Shown piece by piece: positions 6,780 through 16,068 of a stretch of 38,535 nucleotides of DNA. Each line of letters begins with the position of its first letter. The first letter of the stretch is position 1. Position numbers and translations under genes: made by a program. Origin of the DNA: Bacteroidota bacterium (GTDB lineage: Bacteria > Bacteroidota > Bacteroidia > Chitinophagales > Chitinophagaceae); contig JAEZDR010000105.1 of NCBI GenBank assembly GCA_023433265.1, positions 1-38,535 of the forward strand, read 5' to 3'. The notes beneath the pieces are model-generated. The model was not told where the DNA came from, did no database searches, and saw only the letters and a list, made by a program, of their open reading frames with translations.

Positions 6780-7032
6780 TGATGCCGGTATCACCTGCAA
6801 TGCACTGCAATAAGCGCATGTTCAAGGTCACATTACACTAACCTCACACCCTGGATACCCGCAGATTACCTGGCGATCACTGAAGGATGATATGAGGATC
6901 ACACGACGGTAACATGATTTCCCCTAGATAACACTCAGATAACACTCCGACAACACTCAGACAACTCTTAAAGGACGCTTAGACAGCTCTTAAGCTACTC
7001 TCTGGCATCTCTTAACTACTTCTTCTACCCTA
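6780..7032. repeat. Array B of degenerate 11-bp repeats
   Basis: Clear 11-bp periodicity from 6835, probable from 6780. Units starting at 6835, 6846 and so on to 6912 begin mostly with AC and often carry GAT near the end (for example ACCTGGCGATC at 6868). From 6923 to 7032 units follow CTCAGATAACA or CTTAGACAGCT (6934, 6945, 6956, 6967, 6978, 6989, 7000, 7011, 7022). About 18 clear units. The last unit supplies the stop codon of the minus-strand kinase-like gene, so the array runs into a coding end. Confidence 0.75.
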
Positions 7033-7875
7033 TTCCGTCTTCCGCGTATCAGCCTTAGCCACTATGTTATGCACCACAAAGTCAAGTTGCCTTGCACTTT
7101 CCTGTAAGTTTATCAGCACTTCCCTATTTGTTTCGTTCCCAGGATCCTTAAGATCAAACAAAGAAATTAGACCCATAATATTAGCAAGTGGTGCCCTTAC
7201 ATCATGTGACGTAAGCGCTGCAATGTCTTTTAGCTGGTTGTGCTGCAGGGTAATTTTTCTTTGCTGCTCCTCGGCATTAAGCCGGGCTGCAACCAGCGCC
7301 GCTATGTACTTTCTTTCGAAATACCAACCCATATAGGCAAAGGTGCCACACAACAACACCACCAAAATGCTATTGACCAGGAACATTTCGCGATAAAGTG
7401 CTACAGAGATATCCTGGAAATTGCTTGTTTTACCTGCGTAGATCAAGCAGAAACAATAACAGAAGGCGGTAACGACAAAATGAAAACTTGCGCTTGCCGG
7501 AACTTCTGTATCGTACCCTAGCAAAAAAGTAATGGCAAAGAACAGGGGCAGGATAAACAAATAACCTCCTGTATCGAGACCTTCTGCAAAAGTGATTAAC
7601 GTAAGAAACAGGTTGATTGTAACAACAATAACCGTTGTAACACCATTACTCCAGCCCTTGCGCACCCGGTACATAATAATACCAATCAACAAGGCAAGGA
7701 GGGCTATCAACGTAGCAGATACATACAGTTGCCTCCAAATATCAAGCATCACATTTAAAACCATCACCACTAAACCAAGATACCCGAAACGCAAGGTCCT
7801 TTTGCGTTTCTCAAGCTTGTAATAAACCCCTGAGCCCATAGAAGAAACCCTTGCCGAAAGCCCCATTATTTGCAT
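7030..7875 (-). CDS. Membrane histidine-kinase-like protein lacking the ATPase domain
   Basis: A 281-residue protein with six predicted membrane segments (about residues 29-47, 52-69, 79-97, 103-121, 129-147, 163-183), then a coiled linker and a HisKA-type dimerisation/phosphoacceptor domain with His224 in LTSHDVRAPLANIMGLISLF. Normal hybrid or simple kinases continue with a HATPase_c domain carrying N, G1 and G2 boxes. Here the chain stops 57 residues after the H box (VAKADTRKTE), at the edge of 11-bp array B. It therefore cannot phosphorylate itself alone. It may be a truncated kinase, a phosphotransfer partner for separate receivers such as those at 2-4.6 kb, or a dominant-negative subunit. 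Start: ATG at 7875; ATG at 7866 is a possible alternative. Confidence 0.82.
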   Translation of the reverse strand: MQIMGLSARVSSMGSGVYYKLEKRKRTLRFGYLGLVVMVLNVMLDIWRQLYVSATLIALLALLIGIIMYRVRKGWSNGVTTVIVVTINLFLTLITFAEGLDTGGYLFILPLFFAITFLLGYDTEVPASASFHFVVTAFCYCFCLIYAGKTSNFQDISVALYREMFLVNSILVVLLCGTFAYMGWYFERKYIAALVAARLNAEEQQRKITLQHNQLKDIAALTSHDVRAPLANIMGLISLFDLKDPGNETNREVLINLQESARQLDFVVHNIVAKADTRKTE

Positions 7876-7970
7876 GTATCCCTGGTTAACAACTTATAAA
7901 AAATCTAATGTATGAAATTCATCACCCTCCCGCAAAACAAACCTCTTATATTCTTACCTGAACAGTTTTG

Positions 7971-7978
7971 TAGTTTTG
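7971..7978 (+). promoter_or_regulatory. -7 element TAGTTTTG of guaA
   Basis: Exact TAnnTTTG followed by C. It ends 5 bases before the ATG at 7984, which fixes the start and predicts an almost leaderless guaA mRNA. Confidence 0.6.
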
Positions 7979-7983
7979 CCGCC

Positions 7984-9516
7984 ATGGCAGAGAAAATCCT
8001 GATACTTGACTTTGGCAGCCAGTATACACAACTAATAGCAAGAGCCGTAAGAGAAGAAAACGTTTTTTGCGAAATTATACCCTACAACAAACCCATTGCC
8101 GCAGAAGACAATCTTAAGGGAATCATTTTAAGCGGTTCGCCTTGCAGCGTAAACCAGCCCGATGCCCCGCTTGTAGAGATAAACCCCTTATTGAATCGTG
8201 TACCGGTTTTAGGTATTTGTTATGGCGCACAGCTGGCCGCTAAAACCTTTGGTGGCAGGGTAGATAAAAGCACCAAGCGAGAGTATGGGCGTGCAGTTGT
8301 AAGCACGGTAGAAGATGATGTACTTTTTACCGGCATGCTACAAAACAGCCAGGTATGGATGAGTCATAGTGATAGCATCACACAACTGCCTGAAGGCTTT
8401 AAAGTACTTGCAACCACCGAAAACATACCGGTAGCAGCTTATAAAAAGAATGGTGACGGCAATCCTTTATATGGCTTGCAGTTTCACCCGGAAGTATACC
8501 ACTCGGTAGAAGGAAAGAAGATACTCCAAAACTTTCTTCTTAAAATATGCGGTTGCAAACAAGACTGGACACCTGCCTCGTTTGTAAAACAAACGGTAGA
8601 TAACATCAGGCAACAGGTAGGCGAGGGCAAGGTTATTATGGCTTTAAGCGGCGGCGTTGACAGTACAGTGGCTGCCACCCTTATTAGCCGGGCAATAGGC
8701 GACCGCCTGTCGTGCATTTTTGTAGATAACGGCCTATTGCGCAAAAACGAGTTTCAACAGGTGCTGGAAACCTACAGCAGGCTTTCACTGAATGTTAAAG
8801 GTGTGGACGCCAGCCAACTCTTCTACGGTGAGCTAAAAGGCATAGAAGACCCGGAAAAGAAAAGGAAAATAATAGGCAAGCTTTTCATAGACACGTTTAT
8901 GGAAGAAGCCGGCAAACTTGAGGATGTACAGTTCCTGGGACAAGGCACAATCTACCCCGATGTAATTGAGAGCATAAGTGTTCATGGCCCTTCCGTTACC
9001 ATAAAAAGTCACCACAACGTAGGAGGCCTGCCCGAAAAAATGCACCTGAAACTGGTAGAGCCTCTTCGCTTCCTGTTTAAGGATGAGGTAAGGAAAGTAG
9101 GAAGAGAACTGGGCATACCGGCCGAAATGATCAGCAGGCATCCCTTCCCCGGCCCCGGCCTTGCTATCAGGATATTAGGTGACATTACCCCCGACAAAGT
9201 GAAAATGATACAGGAGGTAGATAACATTTACATATCTGCTTTAAGGAAGCATAACCTCTATGAAACTGTATGGCAGGCCGGCTCCATCCTGCTCCCGGTA
9301 AAATCAGTGGGTGTGATGGGTGATGAGAGAACCTATGAGTTTACGGTTGCCCTGAGAGCGGTAACCTCGGTAGATGGCATGACTGCCGATTGGGCACACC
9401 TGCCTTATGATTTCCTGGCGCTGGTAAGTAACGACATCATTAATAATGTGAAAGGGGTAAACCGGGTGGTATATGACATAAGCAGTAAACCGCCGGCAAC
9501 CATAGAGTGGGAATAG
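7984..9516 (+). CDS. guaA: GMP synthase (glutamine-hydrolysing)
   Basis: Converts XMP to GMP with ATP and glutamine, the last step of guanine nucleotide synthesis. The 510-residue protein has an N-terminal class I glutamine amidotransferase domain (ILDFGSQYTQLIAR at the start; nucleophile Cys in GICYGAQ; HPEVYHS carrying the His and Glu of the triad). It continues with an ATP-pyrophosphatase domain with P-loop ALSGGVDSTVAATLI and the GMP synthase dimerisation domain (HPFPGPGLAIRILG). Length is normal for bacteria. An in-frame ATG at 7912 would add 24 residues that match nothing in the family and cover the promoter, so ATG 7984 (MAEKILILDFGS) is chosen. Divergent from the kinase-like gene. Confidence 0.97.
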   Translation: MAEKILILDFGSQYTQLIARAVREENVFCEIIPYNKPIAAEDNLKGIILSGSPCSVNQPDAPLVEINPLLNRVPVLGICYGAQLAAKTFGGRVDKSTKREYGRAVVSTVEDDVLFTGMLQNSQVWMSHSDSITQLPEGFKVLATTENIPVAAYKKNGDGNPLYGLQFHPEVYHSVEGKKILQNFLLKICGCKQDWTPASFVKQTVDNIRQQVGEGKVIMALSGGVDSTVAATLISRAIGDRLSCIFVDNGLLRKNEFQQVLETYSRLSLNVKGVDASQLFYGELKGIEDPEKKRKIIGKLFIDTFMEEAGKLEDVQFLGQGTIYPDVIESISVHGPSVTIKSHHNVGGLPEKMHLKLVEPLRFLFKDEVRKVGRELGIPAEMISRHPFPGPGLAIRILGDITPDKVKMIQEVDNIYISALRKHNLYETVWQAGSILLPVKSVGVMGDERTYEFTVALRAVTSVDGMTADWAHLPYDFLALVSNDIINNVKGVNRVVYDISSKPPATIEWE

Positions 9517-9605
9517 CTAAAATGGTGTGATTTTTTCTATTCATCTGCAACTTTATGCCGCAAAAGCGGTCAGAACCTGTACGCGTGAAAGTAAAACCTG
9601 AATGC

Positions 9606-10784
9606 ATGTTTGCCAGAAAAATCGTCCTTATTGTATCCCTTTTAATTGGTTGCCAATGCCTTGCACAGGCAAGCGGGGACACTTCCAAACCTTATCGCGT
9701 GGCGGTTTTCGCCCCGTTATATCTTGATTCCTTATTTGAAGACTACTCCTACAAATTCTCTTCTGACCAGGTTCCGCGTTTTGCTACGCGGGGTCTTGAA
9801 TTTTACAACGGTGTAATGCTGGCTGTAGATCAGCTTAAAGAAGAAGGGATAAAAAACATGGAAGTGTTTATTTACGACACCAAGAAAGACGGGGGCCTTT
9901 TAAAGCTCCTGTCCGGACTCACAGATAAGGGTTTCTCGATGATGATTGCCGTGATTGAAAACCCTACAGAACAAAAGATTCTTTCAGGTTTCTCGCTACA
10001 GCAAAACACTCCCATGGTATCAGCAACATATCCCAACGAGATTGGCCTGGCCAATAACCCTTTCTTCATCATGCTAAACGCAACGCTAAAGACGCATGTG
10101 GAAGCGCTGCCGGCCTATGTGCAACGATATAAAAAAGCTAACGTAGTGTATGTGAGCCGGAACGGAAGTACCGAGCAAATGATTACGAACTATTTTAAAC
10201 AATCTGCTGCCAAACAGCAGAGCTTCAAGTATAAGCCGGTTGTACTGAAGGATAATTTCAGCTTTACAGATCTTGCCAAAAACCTGGATACAACTGTTCA
10301 GAATGTAATTATTACAGGCAGCCTTAACGATAACTTTTCGGTACGCCTTGTAAAAGCTCTAGACACTTCCTCTGCCTACCGAAACAAAGTAGTAGCTGTG
10401 GGTATGCCTACGTGGGAGCACATCAAAACCTTTCAGAGAAAAGAAATCAAGCACGTGCCCATCGTGCACAGCGCCTCTTCTCACTTTGACAATAGCAGCA
10501 CCTGGGCCTACAAGATTAATAAATCATACCACGAAAAGTTCCTAACCAAGGCATCGGAAAATGTGTTGGCAGGTTTCGAAACGATGTACCGATTCAGTAA
10601 GATTATGCTAAAAAACCCGGTGGATATGGTGAACCATATTTCCGATAAAAGCTATAACGTTTGGAACGCTTTCACCTTTGAGCCGGCAAGGGTAGATGCC
10701 AATGAATCTACGCCCGACTTTATGGAAAATAAGAAGCTGTATTACATTACCCGCCAGAACGGCGTTACCAAAAGTGTTTATTAA
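9606..10784 (+). CDS. Periplasmic-binding-like (type 1 fold) lipoprotein
   Basis: Predicted exported protein of 392 residues: signal peptide FARKIVLIVSLLIGCQCLAQA with a possible lipobox LIGC (Cys16), so it may be a lipoprotein. The body resembles the type 1 periplasmic-binding fold of Leu/Ile/Val-binding proteins and LpoA-like proteins (VAVFAPLYLDS at the first strand, TRGLEFYNGVMLAVDQL helix, MSATYPNE-like binding region, VVAVGMPTWEHI in the second lobe). No transporter permease or ATPase is adjacent, so a role in amino-acid uptake is not supported; binding of a cell-wall component is equally possible. An in-frame ATG at 9555 adds 17 polar residues ahead of the signal and is less likely. 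It follows guaA by 89 bases. Confidence 0.72.
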   Translation: MFARKIVLIVSLLIGCQCLAQASGDTSKPYRVAVFAPLYLDSLFEDYSYKFSSDQVPRFATRGLEFYNGVMLAVDQLKEEGIKNMEVFIYDTKKDGGLLKLLSGLTDKGFSMMIAVIENPTEQKILSGFSLQQNTPMVSATYPNEIGLANNPFFIMLNATLKTHVEALPAYVQRYKKANVVYVSRNGSTEQMITNYFKQSAAKQQSFKYKPVVLKDNFSFTDLAKNLDTTVQNVIITGSLNDNFSVRLVKALDTSSAYRNKVVAVGMPTWEHIKTFQRKEIKHVPIVHSASSHFDNSSTWAYKINKSYHEKFLTKASENVLAGFETMYRFSKIMLKNPVDMVNHISDKSYNVWNAFTFEPARVDANESTPDFMENKKLYYITRQNGVTKSVY

Positions 10785-10817
10785 ATAAAAGCCGGCGGCT
10801 ATTGCCTGGCTTTATTT
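10783..10817. terminator. Bidirectional terminator between convergent genes
   Basis: AAATAAAAGCCGG opposite CCTGGCTTTATTT, with A-rich and T-rich flanks on both sides. It serves the lipoprotein gene on + and the end of the nuo operon (nuoN) on -. Confidence 0.65.
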
Positions 10818-10836
10818 CACCCGTATTGCTTTACGC

Positions 10837-12222
10837 TTAGAAGTACAACCAATTAAGCAGTACCTGGGGTAGAATACCTATGAGTATAATAATAGCTGAA
10901 AGAATAACAAGGCCGCTCCTGAAACCGGGGGTAATCACCATCGTTTCGGCAGACCCTTGTTTGAAATACATTGCCTGTATTACCCTGAAGTAGTAATAAA
11001 CGCTCACGGCAGCAAAGATTACTGCAATAATTACCAGCCACAGGTAAGAACCCGATTCCACGACACTTGCGAGCATATAATACTTGGCAAAGAACCCGGC
11101 CGTTAGCGGGATACCTGCCAGCGACAACAGGAATATTACATTGGTGGCAGCTACAACAGGTTCTCTTTTTGCCAACCCGTTAAATCCTTCAAACGTAATA
11201 TCCTTCATCTTTATCAGGATGGCAAAGATGCCAATTGTGGCAAGGCTATAGGATGCAGCGTAAAGGACAAAACCTTCTTTTGCTGTTGCATTCAATGTTA
11301 GCAAGGCAATGAGCATAAACCCGGCTTGTGCAATACTGGAATAAGCCAGCATCCGCTTTACGCTTTGCTGGTAAACTGCAGTAATGTTACCGATGAGCAG
11401 GGTGGCTACAACCAGGACGGAGAACAACATCTTCCAGTCTACCTCGGAAGCGGTTTCAAACGCTTTCACATCAAAGAGTTTGATAAAACCGGCAAAAGCA
11501 GCTGCCTTTGCAATAGTAGCCATGAAAGAAGTAAATACTGTAGGTGCACCATCGTACACATCCGGCGTCCAAAAATGGAAAGGCGCGGCAGACACTTTGA
11601 ATGCGAAGGAAACCATCAGGAAGAGAAGGCCCCCGATCGTGAGCATGGAAACATAATTACCTGCCATGCCGGTAGACACCCTCACCAACCCAAAGCTTCC
11701 GGTAGCGCCGTAAAGCAGCGCAATACCCATCAGCATCAGCCCTGTTGAAAAAGAACCCATCAGAAAGTATTTTAGCGCAGCCTCGTTGCTCCTCAGGTTT
11801 CGTTTTTCAGCGCCGGTTAAAATATACAATGGTATAGAAAGGATTTCTATTCCTAAAAACATCATCAATAAATTATTGTACGACGTAAGCAGGCAGGCAC
11901 CGGTAAGGATAAAAAAGATAAGCGCATTATACTCCGCCACCCTGTTACCTACATTGTCCATGGCCGAGCCGCTTAAAACAAGAAATACAAATGTGCATGC
12001 AATAAGAATCGTGTTCAAAAACAAGCCGAAGCGTCCGAACACCAACATACCATGGGTGTTGATATCAAAAAAGCGCTCACCATTCATTTCAAGAATGTTT
12101 ACTGCCAGCAGTACCAACAAGCCTATTGCCGCCACGGCCCTAATGGTCTTGTTACGCTGTGTAAAAACACCCGTGAACATCATGAGCACCCCAAGAACCG
12201 CAGATATTATAATTGCATTCAT
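10837..12222 (-). CDS. nuoN: NADH-quinone oxidoreductase subunit N
   Basis: Membrane proton-pumping subunit of complex I, homologous to Na+/H+ antiporter subunits. 461 residues, hydrophobic throughout (about 13-14 helices), within the family range. The antiporter core has the block FKVSAAPFHFWTPDVYDGAP with conserved Lys and His and the nearby TIAKAAAFAGF lysine helix. It is the last gene of the operon, 21 bases after nuoM, and ends at a bidirectional terminator. NuoM and NuoL are separate genes upstream, so identification by order and by the HFWTPDVYDGAP motif is secure. Confidence 0.95.
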   Translation of the reverse strand: MNAIIISAVLGVLMMFTGVFTQRNKTIRAVAAIGLLVLLAVNILEMNGERFFDINTHGMLVFGRFGLFLNTILIACTFVFLVLSGSAMDNVGNRVAEYNALIFFILTGACLLTSYNNLLMMFLGIEILSIPLYILTGAEKRNLRSNEAALKYFLMGSFSTGLMLMGIALLYGATGSFGLVRVSTGMAGNYVSMLTIGGLLFLMVSFAFKVSAAPFHFWTPDVYDGAPTVFTSFMATIAKAAAFAGFIKLFDVKAFETASEVDWKMLFSVLVVATLLIGNITAVYQQSVKRMLAYSSIAQAGFMLIALLTLNATAKEGFVLYAASYSLATIGIFAILIKMKDITFEGFNGLAKREPVVAATNVIFLLSLAGIPLTAGFFAKYYMLASVVESGSYLWLVIIAVIFAAVSVYYYFRVIQAMYFKQGSAETMVITPGFRSGLVILSAIIILIGILPQVLLNWLYF

Positions 12223-12243
12223 CTGATACTTTCCTTTTCGGTC

Positions 12244-13683
12244 TTATATTTTAGCCAGGATGCGCAGAACGCTGTCCTGTGTTAAATCAATCATTGGCTG
12301 AGGATATACCCCAAGCACTAATACTACAATGGCCAGGATGGCTAAACAGAAAATCACATTACTATTTGCCTCCCGCGCCGCAGAGGTACTTGCTACTGTG
12401 TTGCCATAGAATATCTTCTGCACCATCCACAAAGTATATACTGCGGCGAATATGATGGAGATACAAGCAATGGCTGCCATCCAGAAATCGTATTTAAACA
12501 GCCCGTTGAACATATGGAATTCGCCTATGAAGGCTTTGGTGAGCGGCAGGGCTACATTTGCAAGAGCCATCACAAGCAGCAGAATGGCAAGTGTCGGCGC
12601 TTTTTGTGCCAACCCACCCAACTCGCTAAACTTCCTTGTTCCGGTTTGCCTTTCTATAGCATCTGCTACAATCCACAATCCTATTACATTCACCCCGTGG
12701 TTGAACATCTGTATCATCACCCCTTCCAATCCTACACGTTGTTGTGCAAAAATGGCTGCACACATTAAACCTATGTGCGCGATAGATGAATAAGCGATCA
12801 GGCGCTTAAGGTCGTCCTGCCTGATGGCAATCAATGAAGCGTACAACATGCCGATAACGGCGAGTATGATTACAACCTGGTCAAACCTTTCCACTGCATC
12901 CGGGAAAACCGGAATGAGCCATCGCAATGTCGCATACACTCCCATCTTTACCATCACCCCGCTCAGTACCATCGTTACAGCCGTAGGAGACTGTTCATAG
13001 GTGTCGGGCTGCCATGTATGGAAAGGAAACACCGGCATTTTGATAGCGAAGGCAATAAAGAACATCCAGAAAGCAAATGCCTGCTCACCTTTGCTAAGAC
13101 TCAGGTTATAGATGTCGGCTATCGCAAAACTGTGGGTGCCCGGAGTTTGGTAGTACACGTAGAGTATGCCCACCAGCATGAGCAATGAACCGAGGAACGT
13201 ATAAATAAAGAACTTGAATGTAACAGCAATTCTTCTTTCACCACCCCAGCCGCTACAAAGGAAGTAGGCAGGAATTAATGCCAGCTCCCAGAAGAAATAA
13301 AACAAAAGGAGGTCGGCCGACAAGAACACCCCCAGCATACCTGCCTGCGTTAACAACATAAGGCCATAAAAGTTACCGGGGCGGCTATACTCATTTCTAT
13401 AACTTGAAATAAATATGAGCGGCATAGCTATCGCTGTAAGCAACGCAAGCATTTTTGCCATACCATCCATCGACAACGCAAAGCTGCTACCCATTGATGG
13501 AATCCACTCTTCCTCAAACGTCAATCCGCCCTGGTCTTTAGTAAGGACAGCCCCGTAAACGGCGATTACGAGTGTAATAACAGACGAAAGCACAGCCCAG
13601 TTTTTAGCACCCTTATCAGCCTTTATAATGAAGGCAGCAAGACCGCTAAGCAATGGTATTAATATGAGCAGTAAAGGAACCAT
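12244..13683 (-). CDS. nuoM: NADH-quinone oxidoreductase subunit M
   Basis: Antiporter-like proton channel subunit of complex I, 479 residues with about 14 membrane helices. Motifs: FFWELALIPAYFL, AFAIKMPVFPFHTWQPDTY with the conserved Lys, and the long conserved helix block VLSGVMVKMGVYATLRW. YSSIAHIGLM is the broken-helix region near the channel. It lies 15 bases after nuoL and 21 before nuoN. No odd features. Confidence 0.96.
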   Translation of the reverse strand: MVPLLLILIPLLSGLAAFIIKADKGAKNWAVLSSVITLVIAVYGAVLTKDQGGLTFEEEWIPSMGSSFALSMDGMAKMLALLTAIAMPLIFISSYRNEYSRPGNFYGLMLLTQAGMLGVFLSADLLLFYFFWELALIPAYFLCSGWGGERRIAVTFKFFIYTFLGSLLMLVGILYVYYQTPGTHSFAIADIYNLSLSKGEQAFAFWMFFIAFAIKMPVFPFHTWQPDTYEQSPTAVTMVLSGVMVKMGVYATLRWLIPVFPDAVERFDQVVIILAVIGMLYASLIAIRQDDLKRLIAYSSIAHIGLMCAAIFAQQRVGLEGVMIQMFNHGVNVIGLWIVADAIERQTGTRKFSELGGLAQKAPTLAILLLVMALANVALPLTKAFIGEFHMFNGLFKYDFWMAAIACISIIFAAVYTLWMVQKIFYGNTVASTSAAREANSNVIFCLAILAIVVLVLGVYPQPMIDLTQDSVLRILAKI

Positions 13684-13698
13684 AGTCTTTTTTGTTGT

Positions 13699-15651
13699 TT
13701 AGAACATCTTTCCAAGCAGCTTAGCTATTTCTGCCTGGTTCCAATAAATAGCAAACAGGATTACTATCGACAATACCATCACAAGAATATAATTGCCGAT
13801 CGAACCGCTTTGCATATGTCTTATCTGGCGTGAGGAATAGTTGATAAACCGGCCGGTGCCGTTTACTACTCCATCTATGCCACTCTTTTCAAAACCTGTT
13901 TTCAGGAAGCCTCCAAACCGAAGCAGCGGGTTAACTATTACGCTGTCGTAAAGCTCATCCACGTACCATTTATTCTCCAAAAGCTTTCCGGCACCTGTAT
14001 TTTCTTCAAATGTCTCTACCTTACTGAACTTGCGCCATGCCATAGCGATGATGATAAACACCAACAAGGTAACCACACCCATCATAATCCATTCTGTTGA
14101 ATGCTCGAGGTGATGAGCTGTAGAAAACTCCTTTCCCTTTACGAAGATCGGCGAGAGGAAGTTGTCCAATGCATGCGCGTTCTCTGCAAACAATGCCGGA
14201 ATTCCCAGGAACCCGCCAGCCACTGAAAGGATAGCCAGTACGATAAGTGGAATAGTGATAGCCGGGGGGCTTTCATGAAGGTGATGTTCTTTTTCGGCTG
14301 TGCCTCTAAACTTACCAAGGAAGGTAAGCGCGTAAAGCCGGAACATATAAAATGCTGTCATCAGCGCCCCGGCAACGCCAATGTAGTAGAAGATCGGGTT
14401 CTCGTTGTATGCCCCTACCAGTATCTCATCTTTAGAAAAGAACCCGGATAGTGGCGGTACACCTGCAATTGCCAAACAGGCAAGCAGGAAGGTTATATGG
14501 GTAACAGGCATGTACTTCTTCAGCCCGCCCATTGCCCTTATGTCCTGCTCGTGGTGCATGGCATGGATAACCGACCCGGCACCAAGGAACAACAAAGCTT
14601 TGAAAAAGGCATGCGTCATTACGTGGAACACAGCGCCGGTATAGGCTCCTACGCCGAGGCCAAGAAACATGTATCCCAACTGGCTCACCGTTGAGTAAGC
14701 CAGCACTTTCTTAATATCATTTTGCTTGATGGCGATGGTTGCAGCAAGGATAGCCGTTGCAAGGCCAATGACAGCTACCACGTCAGAAGTAAAAGGAGCA
14801 ATGGTATATAAGATGTTGCTCCTGGCAATCATGTAAACACCTGCAGTTACCATGGTAGCCGCATGTATCAGTGCAGACACCGGCGTTGGGCCGGCCATCG
14901 CATCAGGCAGCCAGGTGTACAGCGGAATTTGTGCGCTTTTACCGATAGCGCCTAAAAACAGCAGCAGGGTAATGGCGGTAAGTTCTTCCTTGCTAAACTT
15001 CTCCCAGAGGGTAGTAACCACACCTTCAGTTACAGGGTTACCCTGCAGGTCAACAAGGCCATAGTTTGCGGTGCCCACCTTTGCCAATATCCAGAAAATA
15101 GCGAGCAGGAAGCCAAGGTCTCCAATGCGGTTCATCACAAAAGCCTTACGCGCAGCATAGTTGTAATTATCGTTCTTGAACCAGAACCCTATCAGCAAAT
15201 AGGAACAAAGCCCCACACCTTCCCATCCTATGAACATGATTACATAGTTGGCGCCCATCACCAGCAACAGCATGGAGAACACAAACAAATTCAGGTAAGA
15301 AAAGTACCTGGCAAAATGATCATTCCTCTCCTCGTGCATGTAGGCTGTGGAGTAGAGATGTATTAGAAAACCTACGCCTGTTATTACAAGCAGGAAGATG
15401 GATGAAAGCTGGTCTACCTGGAAGGCAAAGGGTATCCTGAAGTCCGAAACAGCAATAAAGTTGAAATATTCAACCACTGCACCGCCGTTATCCTTTACGT
15501 GCAACAAAAGCAATACGCTTACAACAAACGAGGCCAGTATAGTACCACAACCGATTACACTCGTAGCTGTCTTGCTCAACGATTTTCTAAACAGCCCGTT
15601 GATAAGAAATCCCAGGAGCGGAAACAGGGGGACCAGGTATGCTAAGTTCAT
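13699..15651 (-). CDS. nuoL: NADH-quinone oxidoreductase subunit L
   Basis: Largest antiporter-like subunit, at the far end of the complex I membrane arm, 650 residues. Motifs: GWEGVGLCSYLLIGFW (conserved Glu), IGKSAQIPLYTWLPDAMAG with Lys and the following HAATMVTAGVYMIAR, and AYSTVSQLGYMFLGLG. The C-terminal part (from about residue 500) contains the amphipathic lateral helix region and a final membrane helix, as expected. 40 bases after nuoK. Confidence 0.96.
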   Translation of the reverse strand: MNLAYLVPLFPLLGFLINGLFRKSLSKTATSVIGCGTILASFVVSVLLLLHVKDNGGAVVEYFNFIAVSDFRIPFAFQVDQLSSIFLLVITGVGFLIHLYSTAYMHEERNDHFARYFSYLNLFVFSMLLLVMGANYVIMFIGWEGVGLCSYLLIGFWFKNDNYNYAARKAFVMNRIGDLGFLLAIFWILAKVGTANYGLVDLQGNPVTEGVVTTLWEKFSKEELTAITLLLFLGAIGKSAQIPLYTWLPDAMAGPTPVSALIHAATMVTAGVYMIARSNILYTIAPFTSDVVAVIGLATAILAATIAIKQNDIKKVLAYSTVSQLGYMFLGLGVGAYTGAVFHVMTHAFFKALLFLGAGSVIHAMHHEQDIRAMGGLKKYMPVTHITFLLACLAIAGVPPLSGFFSKDEILVGAYNENPIFYYIGVAGALMTAFYMFRLYALTFLGKFRGTAEKEHHLHESPPAITIPLIVLAILSVAGGFLGIPALFAENAHALDNFLSPIFVKGKEFSTAHHLEHSTEWIMMGVVTLLVFIIIAMAWRKFSKVETFEENTGAGKLLENKWYVDELYDSVIVNPLLRFGGFLKTGFEKSGIDGVVNGTGRFINYSSRQIRHMQSGSIGNYILVMVLSIVILFAIYWNQAEIAKLLGKMF

Positions 15652-15691
15652 AATTGTTAATCAGGGTTAATCCAAATTCAAAACTGCTTCT

Positions 15692-16027
15692 CTAATTCTT
15701 CAGCCGGTTAAGGAAATTAATATCTACGCTATGCACATTCCTGTATAGCATTACAATAATGGCCAATCCTACACTTACTTCCGCGGCTGCTACTACCATT
15801 ACAAAAAACACAAACAACTGTCCTTCTATACCGGCAGACGATCCGGGTTGCAATGCAATACCATTGGCGTGGTGCATTTTTGAGAAGGCTACCAACAACA
15901 GGTTAGTAGCATTCAACATCAGCTCAATGCACATAAATACAATGATGGCGTTACGGCGTATCAACACCCCCACTATCCCTATCGAGAACAGCGTGGCTGC
16001 AAGTGCTATATAATATTGAATCGGCAT
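15692..16027 (-). CDS. nuoK: NADH-quinone oxidoreductase subunit K
   Basis: Small three-helix membrane subunit of complex I, 111 residues. It carries the conserved proton-path Glu36 in VFMCIELMLNATNLLL and the second conserved Glu in VVAAAEVSVGLAIIV. Compared with typical 100-residue NuoK there is a slightly longer loop (HANGIALQPGSSAG) between helices 2 and 3. Located between nuoJ (41 bases) and nuoL (40 bases). Confidence 0.95.
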   Translation of the reverse strand: MPIQYYIALAATLFSIGIVGVLIRRNAIIVFMCIELMLNATNLLLVAFSKMHHANGIALQPGSSAGIEGQLFVFFVMVVAAAEVSVGLAIIVMLYRNVHSVDINFLNRLKN

Positions 16028-16068
16028 GTTATTCTTATATGTTCTACCACAGGGCGCGGCCCCGTTTA

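Noticed and set aside
7912..7983. N-terminal extension of guaA
   Set aside because: The extra 24 residues do not fit the family and cover the -7 element next to the true ATG.
9606..10784. Amino-acid ABC transporter substrate-binding protein
   Set aside because: The fold is similar, but no permease or ATPase gene is nearby, so the transport role was not assigned.
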